Shown here: positions 35,506 through 44,985 of the stretch, one piece after another
How the letters are laid out: every line of letters starts with the position of its first letter
How positions within the stretch are numbered: position 1 is the stretch's first letter
Source of the DNA: Treponema sp.
GTDB taxonomy: Bacteria; Spirochaetota; Spirochaetia; Treponematales; Treponemataceae
Direction of reading: 5' to 3'
Length of the DNA: 64,000 bases
NCBI GenBank assembly: GCA_016288205.1
Contig: JAEEYO010000052.1
Coordinates: 39,011-103,010 of the forward strand
Position numbers and translations under genes: made by a program
The notes under the pieces: generated by a model
Told to the model about the DNA's origin: nothing
The model's input: only the letters and a program-made list of their open reading frames with translations
Databases searched by the model: none

Positions 35506-38500
35506 ATGCCGTTAAACACAAACATTCACAAAGTCATGGTAATCGGAAGCGGACCCATCATCATTGGACAGGCAGCGGAATTCGATTATGCTGGTAGTCA
35601 GGCTTGCAAGGCATTGAAGGAGCAGGGACTTGAGGTTGTGCTCGTGAACTCAAATCCGGCCACACTTATGACAGACCACACGATGGCGGACTCAATCTAC
35701 ATCGAACCGCTCATCCCGGAGACAATACAGAGAATCATTGAAAAGGAAAAGCCCGACAGCATTTTGTCCTCACTCGGCGGACAGACCGGACTCACCCTTT
35801 GCATGGAGCTTGCCAAAAGCGGATTCCTTAAAAGCCACAACGTACGCCTGCTGGGTGCGAAACCAGAGACCATAGACAAGGCAGAGGACAGACAGCTTTT
35901 CAAGGACACAATGGAGTCCATCGGAGAGCCCTGCATCCCCTCCAAGGTCGTAACGGAGTTTGAGGACGCGTATAATTTTATCCATAATGAAATCGGATTC
36001 CCGGCAATCATCAGACCGGCCTTTACTCTGGGAGGAACCGGAGGAGGAATCGTACATGATGACGCGGAGCTGGATGAGATCGCGCACAACGGACTTCACC
36101 GCTCCCCGATCCATCAGATTCTCGTGGAAAAATGCATAAGCGGATGGAAGGAAATTGAGTTTGAGGTAATGCGTGACTCAAGCGGAAACGTGCTCACAGT
36201 CTGTTCCATGGAAAACTTCGATCCGGTCGGCGTGCACACGGGTGACTCAATCGTAATTGCGCCTGCCGTGACACTCAGCGACAAAGAATACCAGATGCTG
36301 CGTTCTGCGGCTCTCAACATAATCAGCTCTCTTGGCATGGAGGGTGGATGCAACTGTCAGTTCGCCCTGAACCCGGAGACATTCGAGTACGCGGTGATTG
36401 AGGTAAACCCCAGGGTCTCCCGCTCATCGGCCCTCGCTTCCAAGGCAACCGGATATCCAATTGCGAAAGTGGCCACGCTGATTGCAATCGGTTACAATCT
36501 GGATGAGATTCCGAACTTCGTGACTAAAAAAACTGCGGCTTGCTTTGAGCCCGTCCTTGATTACGTCGTCGTAAAAATGCCCAAGTTCCCCTTCGACAAA
36601 TTCGTCTATGCGAAAAGGACCCTTGGCACACAGATGAAGGCGACCGGAGAAGTCATGTCGATCGGACACAACTTTGAGATGGCTTTGATGAAGGCCGTGC
36701 GTGGTGCGGAAATCGGCGTTGACTCACTGAATCTTCCGGTCTTTGAGGAAGAAAGCGACGACGATATAATCAGGCGCGTGGGAGAATGCACTGACCAGAG
36801 GCTCTTCGCAATCTTCCAGGCACTCAAGCGCAGGATTCTTTCGGTGGACCAAATCAACTCTGTGACAAAAATTGACAAGTGGTTCCTGAATCATCTGAAC
36901 AAGCTCGCGGATATGGAAGCTGATTTTGACTCCATCAAAAAATCCGGCGGCACACTCAGCGTGGAAAAATATCTTGAGGCGAAAAAATTCGGCTATCCCG
37001 ACAAAGTGATCGAGCGTCTTTCGGGCATAAAGATTCCGGGGGGAAGCGGCATCCTGAAGGAAAAGGAGCTTGCGGAAAATCTTGGCAGACAGGGAAAGCT
37101 CTCTCACATTTTCGCGTCCTACAAAATGGTGGACACTTGCGCGGGTGAGTTCAACGCCGAGACCCCTTATTTCTACGGAACCTATTCTTCGGAAAACGAG
37201 GCAGAGACCTTCCTGAAGGAGATGGGAAATCCATCGTCAAAGGGTACGGTCATCGTTCTGGGAAGCGGTCCAATCAGGATCGGACAGGGAATTGAGTTCG
37301 ACTATGCGAGCGTACAGTGCGTGTGGGCTTTGAAAAAACTCGGATATGAGGTCGTCACAATCAACAACAACCCGGAGACCGTCTCCACTGACTTTGACAC
37401 GAGCGACAGGCTTTACTTCGAGCCGCTTACCCCCGAGGATGTGATGGACATAATCCACACGGAAAATCCGATCGGCGTTGTGGTCGCTTTCGGAGGACAG
37501 ACCGCAATCAAGCTCACGAAATTCTTGGACGAGCAGGGCATCAGGATTCTGGGAACATCCGCGGATTCCATTGACCTTGCCGAGGACCGCGAGAGATTTG
37601 AGGAACTGTGCGACAGGCTTGGAATCAATAAGCCGAAGGGACTGACCGTTTTCACTCTGGAGGAGGCTCTGGAGGCTGCGAACAAAATTGAGTACCCGGT
37701 GCTGCTGCGTCCTTCCTACGTGCTTGGCGGACAGAACATGATCATCGCTTTCAACGACGCGGACGTAAAGGAATACATGAAAATCATTTTGGCACAGGGC
37801 ATTGAGAATCCGGTGCTGATTGACAAATACATGCAGGGAACCGAGCTTGAGGTTGACGCAATCTGTGACGGAGAGGACATACTCATCCCCGGAATCATGG
37901 AGCACATCGAGCGAACCGGAATCCACTCGGGAGACAGCATCGCGGTTTATCCAAGCTGGAACCTGAACGACATCATCCGTGAGAAAATCATCGAGCAGAG
38001 TAAGAATCTTGCGCTTGCCCTCGGAACAAAGGGACTCGTGAACATCCAGTACCTCATTTACAACAACGACCTCTATATAATAGAAGTAAACCCGCGCTCA
38101 AGCCGAACCGTTCCCTACATCAGCAAAGTGACCGGAGTTCCGATGGTGCTTCTTGCGACCCGCGCCATGCTTGGTGAAAAAGTTCGCGACATGGGATTCG
38201 GAACTGGTCTTTACAGGAATCCACCGTATTTTGCGGTAAAAGTTCCTGTGTTCAGTTTTGAAAAGCTCATGGATGTGGACACGCACTTGGGACCAGAGAT
38301 GAAATCCACCGGAGAGGTTCTGGGCATCGCTTCCACAATGGAGGAGGCAATCTTCAAGGGACTCATCGCGGCAGGATATAAAATCACGAGGCCGGGCGAC
38401 GCGGAGAACAAGGGACGTGTTCCGGGCATCCTTTTCAGCGTGAGAAAAACCGACCGCTACGAGCTTCCTGATTTGGCGCGCAAATTTTATGACATGGGAT

Positions 38501-39744
38501 TCGCCCTTTACGCGACGGAAGGAAACGCCGAGACCCTGCGTGATTTCGGCATGGAAGTAACCGTGGTCAACAAAATCCATGAGAACCCGGACGACAACCT
38601 GCTTACGGTCCTGGACTCAGGCAAGATTGATTATGTGGTCTCAACCTCAGCCAAGGGACGCGACCCACATTCGGACTCCGTGAAGATGCGCCGCCATGCC
38701 GTTGAAAAGGACATCCCTTGTCTTACCGCAATCGATACCGCAAATGCAGTCGCCAACTGTCTCAAGAGCAAGTACAATGCGGAGAATGTGGAGCTGGTCA
38801 ACATCAACGATCTTCGCGACACAAAACAGACGCTGCGTTTCTGCAAGATGGATTCTACCGGAAACGACTTTATCGTCATAAATGCGATGAACGAAGCGGT
38901 TCACAATCCTGCGGGACTTGCGGTTCGTCTTTGCGATCGCATGAATGGTGGAATCGGTGCGGACTCACTCGTTCTGATTGAAAGGAGCCGCAAAGCTGAT
39001 GCCAAGATGCGCTTTTTCAACAGGGACGGAAGCGAGGGACGCATGGCTGGAAACGCAATCCGCTGCGTGGGAAAATATCTTTACGACAACGACATCAACG
39101 GAATCACCGAAAAGCACGGACGCAAAACTGATGCCACCGAGACAATCACCATTGAAACCGAGGCGGGCATAAAGACACTCGTGCTCTACAAGCAGAACGG
39201 AAAGGTCTCTTCCGTCTCAGTTGACATGGGCTCCCCGATTTTCGACCCCGCCCAGATTCCTGTAACGCTCAAGGACTCAGAGCTTCCAAAACTTGAGGAC
39301 GGAGCTAAGCTTCCCTCACGCGCGGTATGCAATCAGACTCTTAATGTGGCAGGCACTGATTATTCCGTTACCTGCGTGAATGTCGGAAACCCGCATTGCG
39401 TCGTGTTCAGCAAATTCGTTGACAAGGAGCCGCTTGAAAAAATCGGACCTCTGTTTGAGACGCATCCTGTTTTCCCGAACAGAACCAACACGGAATTTGT
39501 GCGCGTGGTCGGACCGAACGAACTCAAGCTCAGGACATGGGAAAGAGGAAACGGAGAGACGCTCGCCTGTGGAACCGGAGCCTGTGCCGCTGTTGTCGCC
39601 GCCGTACTGAACGGATTCTGCCGCATTAACCAGGACATTACCGTAAGGGTGCGTGGCGGAGTGCTGCACGTAAAATACACGGGAGAGACAGTCTACCTGA
39701 CCGGAGGAACCACGACCTGCTACGAGGGAAGCGTGGAGATTTAA
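35506..39744 (+). CDS. carB: Carbamoyl-phosphate synthase large subunit fused to a DapF-like domain
   Basis: This 1412-residue protein is one open frame. Residues 1-1085 or so are a complete CarB: GSGPIIIGQAAEFDYAGSQA and GSGPIRIGQGIEFDYASVQC open the two ATP-grasp halves, and a C-terminal allosteric domain follows. Residues 1109-1412 match diaminopimelate epimerase (CKMDSTGNDFIVIN, GNPHCVVF, GETLACGTGACA). The second catalytic Cys is present (Cys1355), but the first catalytic Cys lies where RMAGNAIRC reads Ala1181. CarB makes carbamoyl phosphate for arginine and pyrimidines. The epimerase domain would supply meso-diaminopimelate if still active. The start follows GGAGGAAG. Confidence 0.9.
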   Translation: MPLNTNIHKVMVIGSGPIIIGQAAEFDYAGSQACKALKEQGLEVVLVNSNPATLMTDHTMADSIYIEPLIPETIQRIIEKEKPDSILSSLGGQTGLTLCMELAKSGFLKSHNVRLLGAKPETIDKAEDRQLFKDTMESIGEPCIPSKVVTEFEDAYNFIHNEIGFPAIIRPAFTLGGTGGGIVHDDAELDEIAHNGLHRSPIHQILVEKCISGWKEIEFEVMRDSSGNVLTVCSMENFDPVGVHTGDSIVIAPAVTLSDKEYQMLRSAALNIISSLGMEGGCNCQFALNPETFEYAVIEVNPRVSRSSALASKATGYPIAKVATLIAIGYNLDEIPNFVTKKTAACFEPVLDYVVVKMPKFPFDKFVYAKRTLGTQMKATGEVMSIGHNFEMALMKAVRGAEIGVDSLNLPVFEEESDDDIIRRVGECTDQRLFAIFQALKRRILSVDQINSVTKIDKWFLNHLNKLADMEADFDSIKKSGGTLSVEKYLEAKKFGYPDKVIERLSGIKIPGGSGILKEKELAENLGRQGKLSHIFASYKMVDTCAGEFNAETPYFYGTYSSENEAETFLKEMGNPSSKGTVIVLGSGPIRIGQGIEFDYASVQCVWALKKLGYEVVTINNNPETVSTDFDTSDRLYFEPLTPEDVMDIIHTENPIGVVVAFGGQTAIKLTKFLDEQGIRILGTSADSIDLAEDRERFEELCDRLGINKPKGLTVFTLEEALEAANKIEYPVLLRPSYVLGGQNMIIAFNDADVKEYMKIILAQGIENPVLIDKYMQGTELEVDAICDGEDILIPGIMEHIERTGIHSGDSIAVYPSWNLNDIIREKIIEQSKNLALALGTKGLVNIQYLIYNNDLYIIEVNPRSSRTVPYISKVTGVPMVLLATRAMLGEKVRDMGFGTGLYRNPPYFAVKVPVFSFEKLMDVDTHLGPEMKSTGEVLGIASTMEEAIFKGLIAAGYKITRPGDAENKGRVPGILFSVRKTDRYELPDLARKFYDMGFALYATEGNAETLRDFGMEVTVVNKIHENPDDNLLTVLDSGKIDYVVSTSAKGRDPHSDSVKMRRHAVEKDIPCLTAIDTANAVANCLKSKYNAENVELVNINDLRDTKQTLRFCKMDSTGNDFIVINAMNEAVHNPAGLAVRLCDRMNGGIGADSLVLIERSRKADAKMRFFNRDGSEGRMAGNAIRCVGKYLYDNDINGITEKHGRKTDATETITIETEAGIKTLVLYKQNGKVSSVSVDMGSPIFDPAQIPVTLKDSELPKLEDGAKLPSRAVCNQTLNVAGTDYSVTCVNVGNPHCVVFSKFVDKEPLEKIGPLFETHPVFPNRTNTEFVRVVGPNELKLRTWERGNGETLACGTGACAAVVAAVLNGFCRINQDITVRVRGGVLHVKYTGETVYLTGGTTTCYEGSVEI

Positions 39745-39764
39745 CTTTTAGTGCTGGAGAATAG

Positions 39765-40589
39765 ATGCGAAAAATATTTCTAAACTTATTTCTATTGCCG
39801 CTTGCCGTAATTTCCTTGGCGTCTTGCACTTACGAAAAGATGCTGGAGAAATTTACTCCAAAAGAGGAGGCGCAATATGCGGAGAATTTTTTGGAGAGCG
39901 TCCGCGAGAACAATTATGAGGAAGTTTACAATCAACTGCATCCAAGCGCGAAATCCCAGCTGACGGAAGAAAAGTTCAATGAGATATATAACTATCTGCC
40001 GACTGAGAATTTGTTGAGCAAGAAAATCATCGGCTCACAAACAAGCACGATAAATGATGAATGGAGCGGCTTGTTCACGTTTGAATACAGTTTTGAGAAT
40101 TCGAAATGGTTACTCGCACAGGCTAGCGTGATCAGGCAGAATGCCTCTCTCTCTGTCACAAGCTTTTATTTTCAGGTGACGGATAAATCGCTGAAAGAAG
40201 TATATAAATTCACCCTCCGCGGAAAACAAGTGAAGCACTACCTCATACTGTTGCTGGCCATAATAAATCCGCTGATTTCCATTTTCACTTTGATAGTCTG
40301 CATAAGGACTCCGAAGATGAAAAGAAAAGTCCTGTGGTGCATACTGATTCTGATTGGAATCATGATACTAAAAATCAACTGGACCACGGGCGAGCTCAGT
40401 TTAAACCCGCTGTACTTCAGCCTACTTTCCGCCGGAGTAACCACAAGCCCATACTCACCTTGGATCATTTCCATTTCGCTTCCAATTGGCGTAATCGCTT
40501 TCTGGATAAAGAGACTGATTTCATCAAAACACAAACAGGAGACACCCAATGAAGAAAAGCTTGGAAATACGACTCGCGAAGGAGAGTGA
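39765..40589 (+). CDS. Lipoprotein with C-terminal membrane helices, unknown function
   Basis: This 274-residue protein has a signal peptide with lipobox ISLASC. A short soluble region follows (about 25-140; FTPKEEAQYAENFLESVRENNYEEVYNQLHPSAKSQL, which looks like a DUF3887-type helical-beta module). Then come at least three hydrophobic helices (about 160-260). I cannot place it in a named family. It starts 20 bp after the carB stop and overlaps the next gene by 41 bp, so it may share that transcript. The mixed lipoprotein-plus-membrane layout is unusual. Confidence 0.65.
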   Translation: MRKIFLNLFLLPLAVISLASCTYEKMLEKFTPKEEAQYAENFLESVRENNYEEVYNQLHPSAKSQLTEEKFNEIYNYLPTENLLSKKIIGSQTSTINDEWSGLFTFEYSFENSKWLLAQASVIRQNASLSVTSFYFQVTDKSLKEVYKFTLRGKQVKHYLILLLAIINPLISIFTLIVCIRTPKMKRKVLWCILILIGIMILKINWTTGELSLNPLYFSLLSAGVTTSPYSPWIISISLPIGVIAFWIKRLISSKHKQETPNEEKLGNTTREGE

Positions 40590-41019
40590 TTTCGAAACGG
40601 TGAAAAAAATCGTGCGGGACACAATCAATGAGGTCTATCCGAAATATTATCCTTCGGGAGCTGTGCAGTTTTTCCTTGACCACCATTCGGACGAATCAAT
40701 CCGCAGCGACATCCTTTCCGAAAAGGTTTTCCTGATTGATGACGAAGGAAAGATTCCCGGAACCGTTACCGTCTCTGAAAATGAAATAGGCAGGCTTTTT
40801 GTACTTCCAGATTTCCAGCACAGGGGATACGGAAAGGCACTCCTTGATTTCGCCGAGGGAAAAATCGCACGCTCGCACGAAAACGCAATCATCCACGCGT
40901 CCCTTCCTGCAAAACCCATCTACCTTAAGCGCGGGTACCGGGAGATTGACTACATCATCGGCGAGACCGGCCACGGGGATTTTCTCTGCCGCGACATTAT
41001 GGCAAAACACTTGGGATAA
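40549..41019 (+). CDS. GNAT-family N-acetyltransferase
   Basis: This 156-residue protein has an N-terminal IRLAKESDFETVKKIV and the acetyl-CoA loop in LFVLPDFQHRGYGKALLDFAEGKI (Q-x-x-G-x-G-x-A type), followed by AKPIYLKRGYREIDYIIGE. It would transfer acetyl from acetyl-CoA to an amine or amino acid. The target is unknown. Its start lies within the end of the preceding lipoprotein gene (41-bp overlap), so translation is probably coupled. Confidence 0.85.
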   Translation: MKKSLEIRLAKESDFETVKKIVRDTINEVYPKYYPSGAVQFFLDHHSDESIRSDILSEKVFLIDDEGKIPGTVTVSENEIGRLFVLPDFQHRGYGKALLDFAEGKIARSHENAIIHASLPAKPIYLKRGYREIDYIIGETGHGDFLCRDIMAKHLG

Positions 41020-41085
41020 TATGCGAAAGAATCTGTACAAGACAAGTGTAAATCAAAACAGTTATTGAAAAATCCCATTCGAAAG

Positions 41086-41250
41086 GAGGAAGTGCTTTCA
41101 TTTACGGCAGGAACCGCGTCACCGAATCATGGAGCACGGTAATAGGAATTGGAGGTCGCTTTCGCTCCCCTCCGTGCAAATGCTTCGATGCCACGAACCC
41201 TGCCTCCATTGCAGCACTTCCTCAATCCATAGAGAATTTTCCATCTCTAT
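41086..41250 (+). ncRNA. Candidate structured RNA with 6S-like architecture
   Basis: The 348-bp gap before the trpB-like gene can fold as one long rod. GAGGAAGTGCT (41086-41096) pairs perfectly with AGCACTTCCTC (41213-41223). GGCAGG (41106-41111) pairs with CCTGCC (41199-41204). Then comes an open bubble of about 22 bases per side, and an apical stem from GCACGG (41134-41139) with CCGTGC (41172-41177). A small hairpin (41229-41250) follows. The bubble between two stems resembles 6S RNA, but conserved 6S bases were not confirmed. No clear promoter was seen, and the strand is uncertain: the minus strand would give a GAAA tetraloop. Confidence 0.38.
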
Positions 41251-41286
41251 TTATTGCACTTGCCTTCTGCATATTCTCCTGTCCGT

Positions 41287-41315
41287 TTGACAAGCCGGGG
41301 ATATTGTTATACAAT
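41287..41315 (+). promoter_or_regulatory. Promoter of the TrpB-like gene
   Basis: TTGACA (41287-41292) and TACAAT (41310-41315) are 17 bp apart. AAAGGA precedes the ATG at 41368. Confidence 0.75.
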
Positions 41316-41367
41316 GGTAGAAACATTAAAAATCGCTTTGAAAAAATGAGCAGAAAGGATTTGCGCT

Positions 41368-42735
41368 ATGTCAGAAAAAATTCCCTACAAAATCTACCTT
41401 GAAGAAGATGAGATGCCGAAGCAGTGGTACAATGTCCGTGCCGACATGAAAAACAAACCCGCTCCTCTTTTGAATCCGCAGACACACATGCCATGCACGG
41501 CGGAGGAACTTGAGCATGTGTTTTGTTCGGAGCTTGTAAAACAGGAGCTCAACACCACCGACGCATACATCGACATTCCGCAGGAAATCTTGGATTTCTA
41601 CAAGATGTACCGTCCGTCTCCACTTGTGCGTGCCTACTGCCTTGAAAAAAAATTGGAAACACCCGCAAAGATTTACTATAAATTCGAAGGTCAGAACACG
41701 TCGGGATCCCACAAACTGAACTCAGCCATCGCCCAGGCATACTACGCGAAAAAGCAGGGTCTCAAGGGAGTGACCACCGAAACAGGAGCAGGTCAGTGGG
41801 GAACCGCAATGTCAATGGCATGTGCCTATCTCGGGCTTGACTGCATCGTCTACCAGGTGAGATGCTCTTACGAACAGAAGCCGCAGAGACGCGAGGTGAT
41901 TCGGACATACGGAGGAAAGGCAATCCCCTCACCCAGCATGGAAACTGAGATCGGACGGAAGATGAACGCTGATTTTCCCGGATGCTCGGGCTCGCTCGGA
42001 TGCGCAATCAGTGAGGCTGTCGAGACTGCGACAAAAACCGAAGGATACCGCTATGTTTTGGGAAGCGTCCTGAACCAGGTGCTCCTGCATCAGACTGTGA
42101 TCGGACTTGAGGCAAAAATCGCTCTGGACAAATACGGAGTGAAACCCGACATGATAATCGGATGTGCGGGAGGCGGCTCAAATCTTGGAGGGCTCATATC
42201 TCCCTTTATGGGTGAAATTCTCCGAGGTGAAAATCAGTATCAGATAATCGCAGTGGAACCCGCAAGCTGTCCCAGTCTGACACGAGGTGTTTTCGCATAC
42301 GATTATTGCGACACGGGAAAAGTTTGTCCGCTCCAGAAGATGTACACGCTCGGAAGCCAGTTCATGCCGAGCCCAAGTCACGCAGGAGGATTACGCTACC
42401 ACGGAATGAGTTCCATCCTGAGCCAGCTTTATCACGACGGTCTGATGGAGGCACGCAGCGTTGAGCAGACATCCGTTTTTGAGGCAGCCGAGCTTTTCTG
42501 CAGGACGGAAGGAACCTTGCCCGCACCAGAGAGCAGCCACGCAATCAAAGTCGCCATAGACGAAGCGTTGAAATGCAAGGAGACCGGTGAAGAAAAAACA
42601 ATCCTTTTCGGACTCACGGGAACCGGCTACTTCGACATGATGAGCTACGAGAAATTCAACAACGGAACCATGACCGACTACATCCCCACCGACGAGGACA
42701 TAAAAAAAGCCACCGACCTAATTCCCCGAATTTAA
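41368..42735 (+). CDS. trpB: Tryptophan synthase beta chain, TrpB2 type
   Basis: This 455-residue PLP enzyme belongs to the TrpB2 group, longer than classical TrpB (about 400). The Schiff-base Lys lies in NTSGSHKLNSAIAQ, the phosphate-binding Gly-rich loop in CAGGGSNLGGL, and the family stretch TTETGAGQWGTAMS is intact. TrpB2 makes tryptophan from indole and serine, often without TrpA, acting as an indole-salvage enzyme. No other trp genes are adjacent, which fits salvage. Confidence 0.92.
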   Translation: MSEKIPYKIYLEEDEMPKQWYNVRADMKNKPAPLLNPQTHMPCTAEELEHVFCSELVKQELNTTDAYIDIPQEILDFYKMYRPSPLVRAYCLEKKLETPAKIYYKFEGQNTSGSHKLNSAIAQAYYAKKQGLKGVTTETGAGQWGTAMSMACAYLGLDCIVYQVRCSYEQKPQRREVIRTYGGKAIPSPSMETEIGRKMNADFPGCSGSLGCAISEAVETATKTEGYRYVLGSVLNQVLLHQTVIGLEAKIALDKYGVKPDMIIGCAGGGSNLGGLISPFMGEILRGENQYQIIAVEPASCPSLTRGVFAYDYCDTGKVCPLQKMYTLGSQFMPSPSHAGGLRYHGMSSILSQLYHDGLMEARSVEQTSVFEAAELFCRTEGTLPAPESSHAIKVAIDEALKCKETGEEKTILFGLTGTGYFDMMSYEKFNNGTMTDYIPTDEDIKKATDLIPRI

Positions 42736-42789
42736 GTTGCTTTTGTGTGTCATCGTCATGCGTAATCCGACAGTCTCTTTCAAAAAGGG

Positions 42790-42813
42790 ATTGCCGTGTC
42801 GGTGCACGGCAAT
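42790..42813. repeat. Palindrome ATTGCCGTG/CACGGCAAT
   Basis: ATTGCCGTG (42790-42798) and CACGGCAAT (42805-42813) form a 9-bp stem. The same ATTGCCG core occurs as another palindrome at 44986-45008. One copy lies after the kinase gene, the other between the regulator and secreted-protein genes. Confidence 0.5.
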
Positions 42814-42844
42814 GACACCCATCGTGCGGCACCTGCATCCCCTG

Positions 42845-44281
42845 TCAGGAAACGGTCTTCATCGAAAACCAAAAGCACGTTCCCTCACCCACTTCACTTT
42901 CCACTCCGAAATCCGCATTGTGCTTCAGGAGAATCTCCTTCGCGATGGAAAGCCCCAGCCCGGATGTTCCCTTGCTCCTTCTCTGTCTTGCGGTAAAATA
43001 GCGGTCCCAAATCTGCCCGAGCTGCTCCCTGGGGATTCCTTCCCCGAAGTCCTGAACCTGCACCAAGATTCCGCCGCCGGATTTTTTCACATGGACCTCC
43101 ACTCTTTTTTTCTCTCCGCAATGACGCACGGCATTGTCAATCAGATTGTAGAGCACACGCTTAAGTTGATTTTCGTTTCCCTCCACAAAAAGTCCGCTCC
43201 CGGCATGGAAGTCCAGGGTGATTCCTCCGTTCTCACAAAGAGGCGCGAATTGACTCACGACATTTTCGGAAATCGCGGCAAGGTCGCATTTTTCAAAAAC
43301 TGGCTCGGAATCCTGGATGGAAGTGTAGTCGAGGATGTCGTTCACCAAATCAGTAAGACGGTTGCTCTCACGCACAATCACGTCCACATCCTTGTCCCTT
43401 TCGGATTTCACGTCCCCGGAAATGTCACGGATTGACTCAGCGTATCCACGGATCATCGTGAGCGGCGTTCGTAAATCGTGGGACACATTTGCAAGGAGTT
43501 CCTGTCGCGAGTGCTCAAGGCGGTCCAGAGAAAGCGCGGTCTGTGAAAGCGTGTCGGAAAGCTCATCAAGCTCGGTGCAAAATCCCTTTTCAAATTTCAA
43601 GTCGAACTTTCCCTCGGCCATCAGCTTGGACTCTTTCACAATGGACGAGACCGGTTTTGAAAAGCGGCGTGACAAAATCCATGCGAGCAAAAATCCTATG
43701 ACAAGGGAGGCTGCCGTCACCAAAATCAACTGAATGCGGATTGTCTCAACTGCGGCTCCCACGGCTTTTACGGGCTTGCTCAAAAAAATCACCCTGCCGT
43801 CATCCAGAAGTTGTCCCAAAATCAAAGTGCCCATGCGCTGTGACTGATAGCGGAGTTTTCCATCCTCCTTGATTTTCTCAAAAAAGTTTCTGTAGTAGGG
43901 AGGAATGTTTTTGTAGATTCCGGGCCTCGGCAAGATTCCTCGTCTTGTGCCCCCGGAAAAAGAAAAGCTGTGCTCGTCCGCGCTGTAGGAAAGTGTTCCG
44001 TCCTCGTTCAAAAGTATGACCATCACGGAATTTGAATACGCAATCTCGTCGATGCTGGAAAAAAGAGTCTCGTCATCTTTCACGCCGGATTTTATGTCTT
44101 TCAGAAGGCGGGAAAAAACTTTCTCCGTTTTTCTCACTGTCATGCTGTTGTACATGGTCTGCAAAAAGACCGTCTGCAAAATCCAGAGGGAGCCTAAAAT
44201 CAACGCAGAGAAAATCATCAGGTGGAGATAGAGCTTTGCACCGAAAGATTTATTTAACCTCAAACTTGTACCCCACGCCAC
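42845..44281 (-). CDS. Sensor histidine kinase
   Basis: This 478-residue membrane kinase has a first helix at about 18-40, an extracytoplasmic sensor (about 42-180), a second helix at about 185-207, a HAMP region, the H-box VSHDLRTPLTMIRGYA, and the ATP-binding N, G1 and G2 motifs (LIDNAVRHC, DFGEGIP, GTSGLGLSIAK). It autophosphorylates on His and passes phosphate to the regulator at 44250-44933, whose gene it overlaps by 32 bp. The sensor domain has no obvious ligand family. Confidence 0.92.
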   Translation of the reverse strand: MAWGTSLRLNKSFGAKLYLHLMIFSALILGSLWILQTVFLQTMYNSMTVRKTEKVFSRLLKDIKSGVKDDETLFSSIDEIAYSNSVMVILLNEDGTLSYSADEHSFSFSGGTRRGILPRPGIYKNIPPYYRNFFEKIKEDGKLRYQSQRMGTLILGQLLDDGRVIFLSKPVKAVGAAVETIRIQLILVTAASLVIGFLLAWILSRRFSKPVSSIVKESKLMAEGKFDLKFEKGFCTELDELSDTLSQTALSLDRLEHSRQELLANVSHDLRTPLTMIRGYAESIRDISGDVKSERDKDVDVIVRESNRLTDLVNDILDYTSIQDSEPVFEKCDLAAISENVVSQFAPLCENGGITLDFHAGSGLFVEGNENQLKRVLYNLIDNAVRHCGEKKRVEVHVKKSGGGILVQVQDFGEGIPREQLGQIWDRYFTARQRRSKGTSGLGLSIAKEILLKHNADFGVESEVGEGTCFWFSMKTVS

Positions 44282-44933
44282 GAAGCGTCACAATATAGTC
44301 CCTGCAGGATGCGAGCTTTCCGCGGAGGAGCTTTATCTGCCAGTCCACGGTCCTTGAGTCGCCGTAATAATTCTCGCCCCATACAGCGTCCATAATCTGG
44401 TCCCTTGTCAAAGCGGCTCCACGGTTTTGCGAAAGATAGAGCAGGATGTCGTATTCCTTCGCCGTAAGATCCAGACTGATTCCGTCCACACTCACCGAAT
44501 GACCCAGCGTGTCGATTTTCAGTCCGCCGAACTCAAGCATGGGAACCGCCGCAGCCCTCTCATTTTTTTGAGACTTATGCCGGGAGATGATTACGTTAAT
44601 CCTCGCCATGAGCTCCTTGGGCGAAAAGGGCTTCACCACATAATCATCCACTCCGGTCTCAAAGCCCTGAAGTTTGTCTCTCTCCGTTCCCTTTGCGGAA
44701 AGCATGAGAAAGGGGATGTCCTTTGATTTTCGGATTTCCGCGCACGCCTCAAAACCATCCATCACTGGCATCATCACGTCCATGATGATTAAATCAAAGT
44801 TCTGCTCGGCACACAGAATGACGGCTTCCTGTCCGTTTTTTGCTTCCACGGTCTCATGGCCATCATGCTCCGCATAGCGGACAACCAGATTTCTTATGTC
44901 ATCCTCGTCATCCACCACTAAAATTCTGGACAT
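44250..44933 (-). CDS. OmpR/PhoB-family response regulator
   Basis: This 227-residue protein has a receiver domain with phospho-acceptor Asp in DLIIMDVMMPVMDGFEA and Lys in DDYVVKPFSPKELMARI, then a C-terminal winged helix (about 130-225: LDLTAKEYDILLYLSQNRGAALTRDQIMDAVWGENYYGDSRTVD). OmpR/PhoB-type regulators bind tandem half-sites spaced 10-11 bp. Four such repeats lie upstream of this operon, so autoregulation is likely. The ATG follows GGAGAAGGG. Confidence 0.93.
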   Translation of the reverse strand: MSRILVVDDEDDIRNLVVRYAEHDGHETVEAKNGQEAVILCAEQNFDLIIMDVMMPVMDGFEACAEIRKSKDIPFLMLSAKGTERDKLQGFETGVDDYVVKPFSPKELMARINVIISRHKSQKNERAAAVPMLEFGGLKIDTLGHSVSVDGISLDLTAKEYDILLYLSQNRGAALTRDQIMDAVWGENYYGDSRTVDWQIKLLRGKLASCRDYIVTLRGVGYKFEVK

Positions 44934-44985
44934 TCCCTTCTCCTTTAAAAACTAGGCTCAATTTCAAGTTTTATAAGCCCATGTC

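Noticed and set aside
37237..37926. A 229-codon antisense frame inside carB
   Set aside because: It is a mirror of the strongly conserved CarB coding frame, with no ribosome site.
41100..41400. Open plus-strand frame through the structured region before the trpB-like gene
   Set aside because: It has no usable start codon until close to the trpB-like start, and the region is better explained by paired RNA stems.
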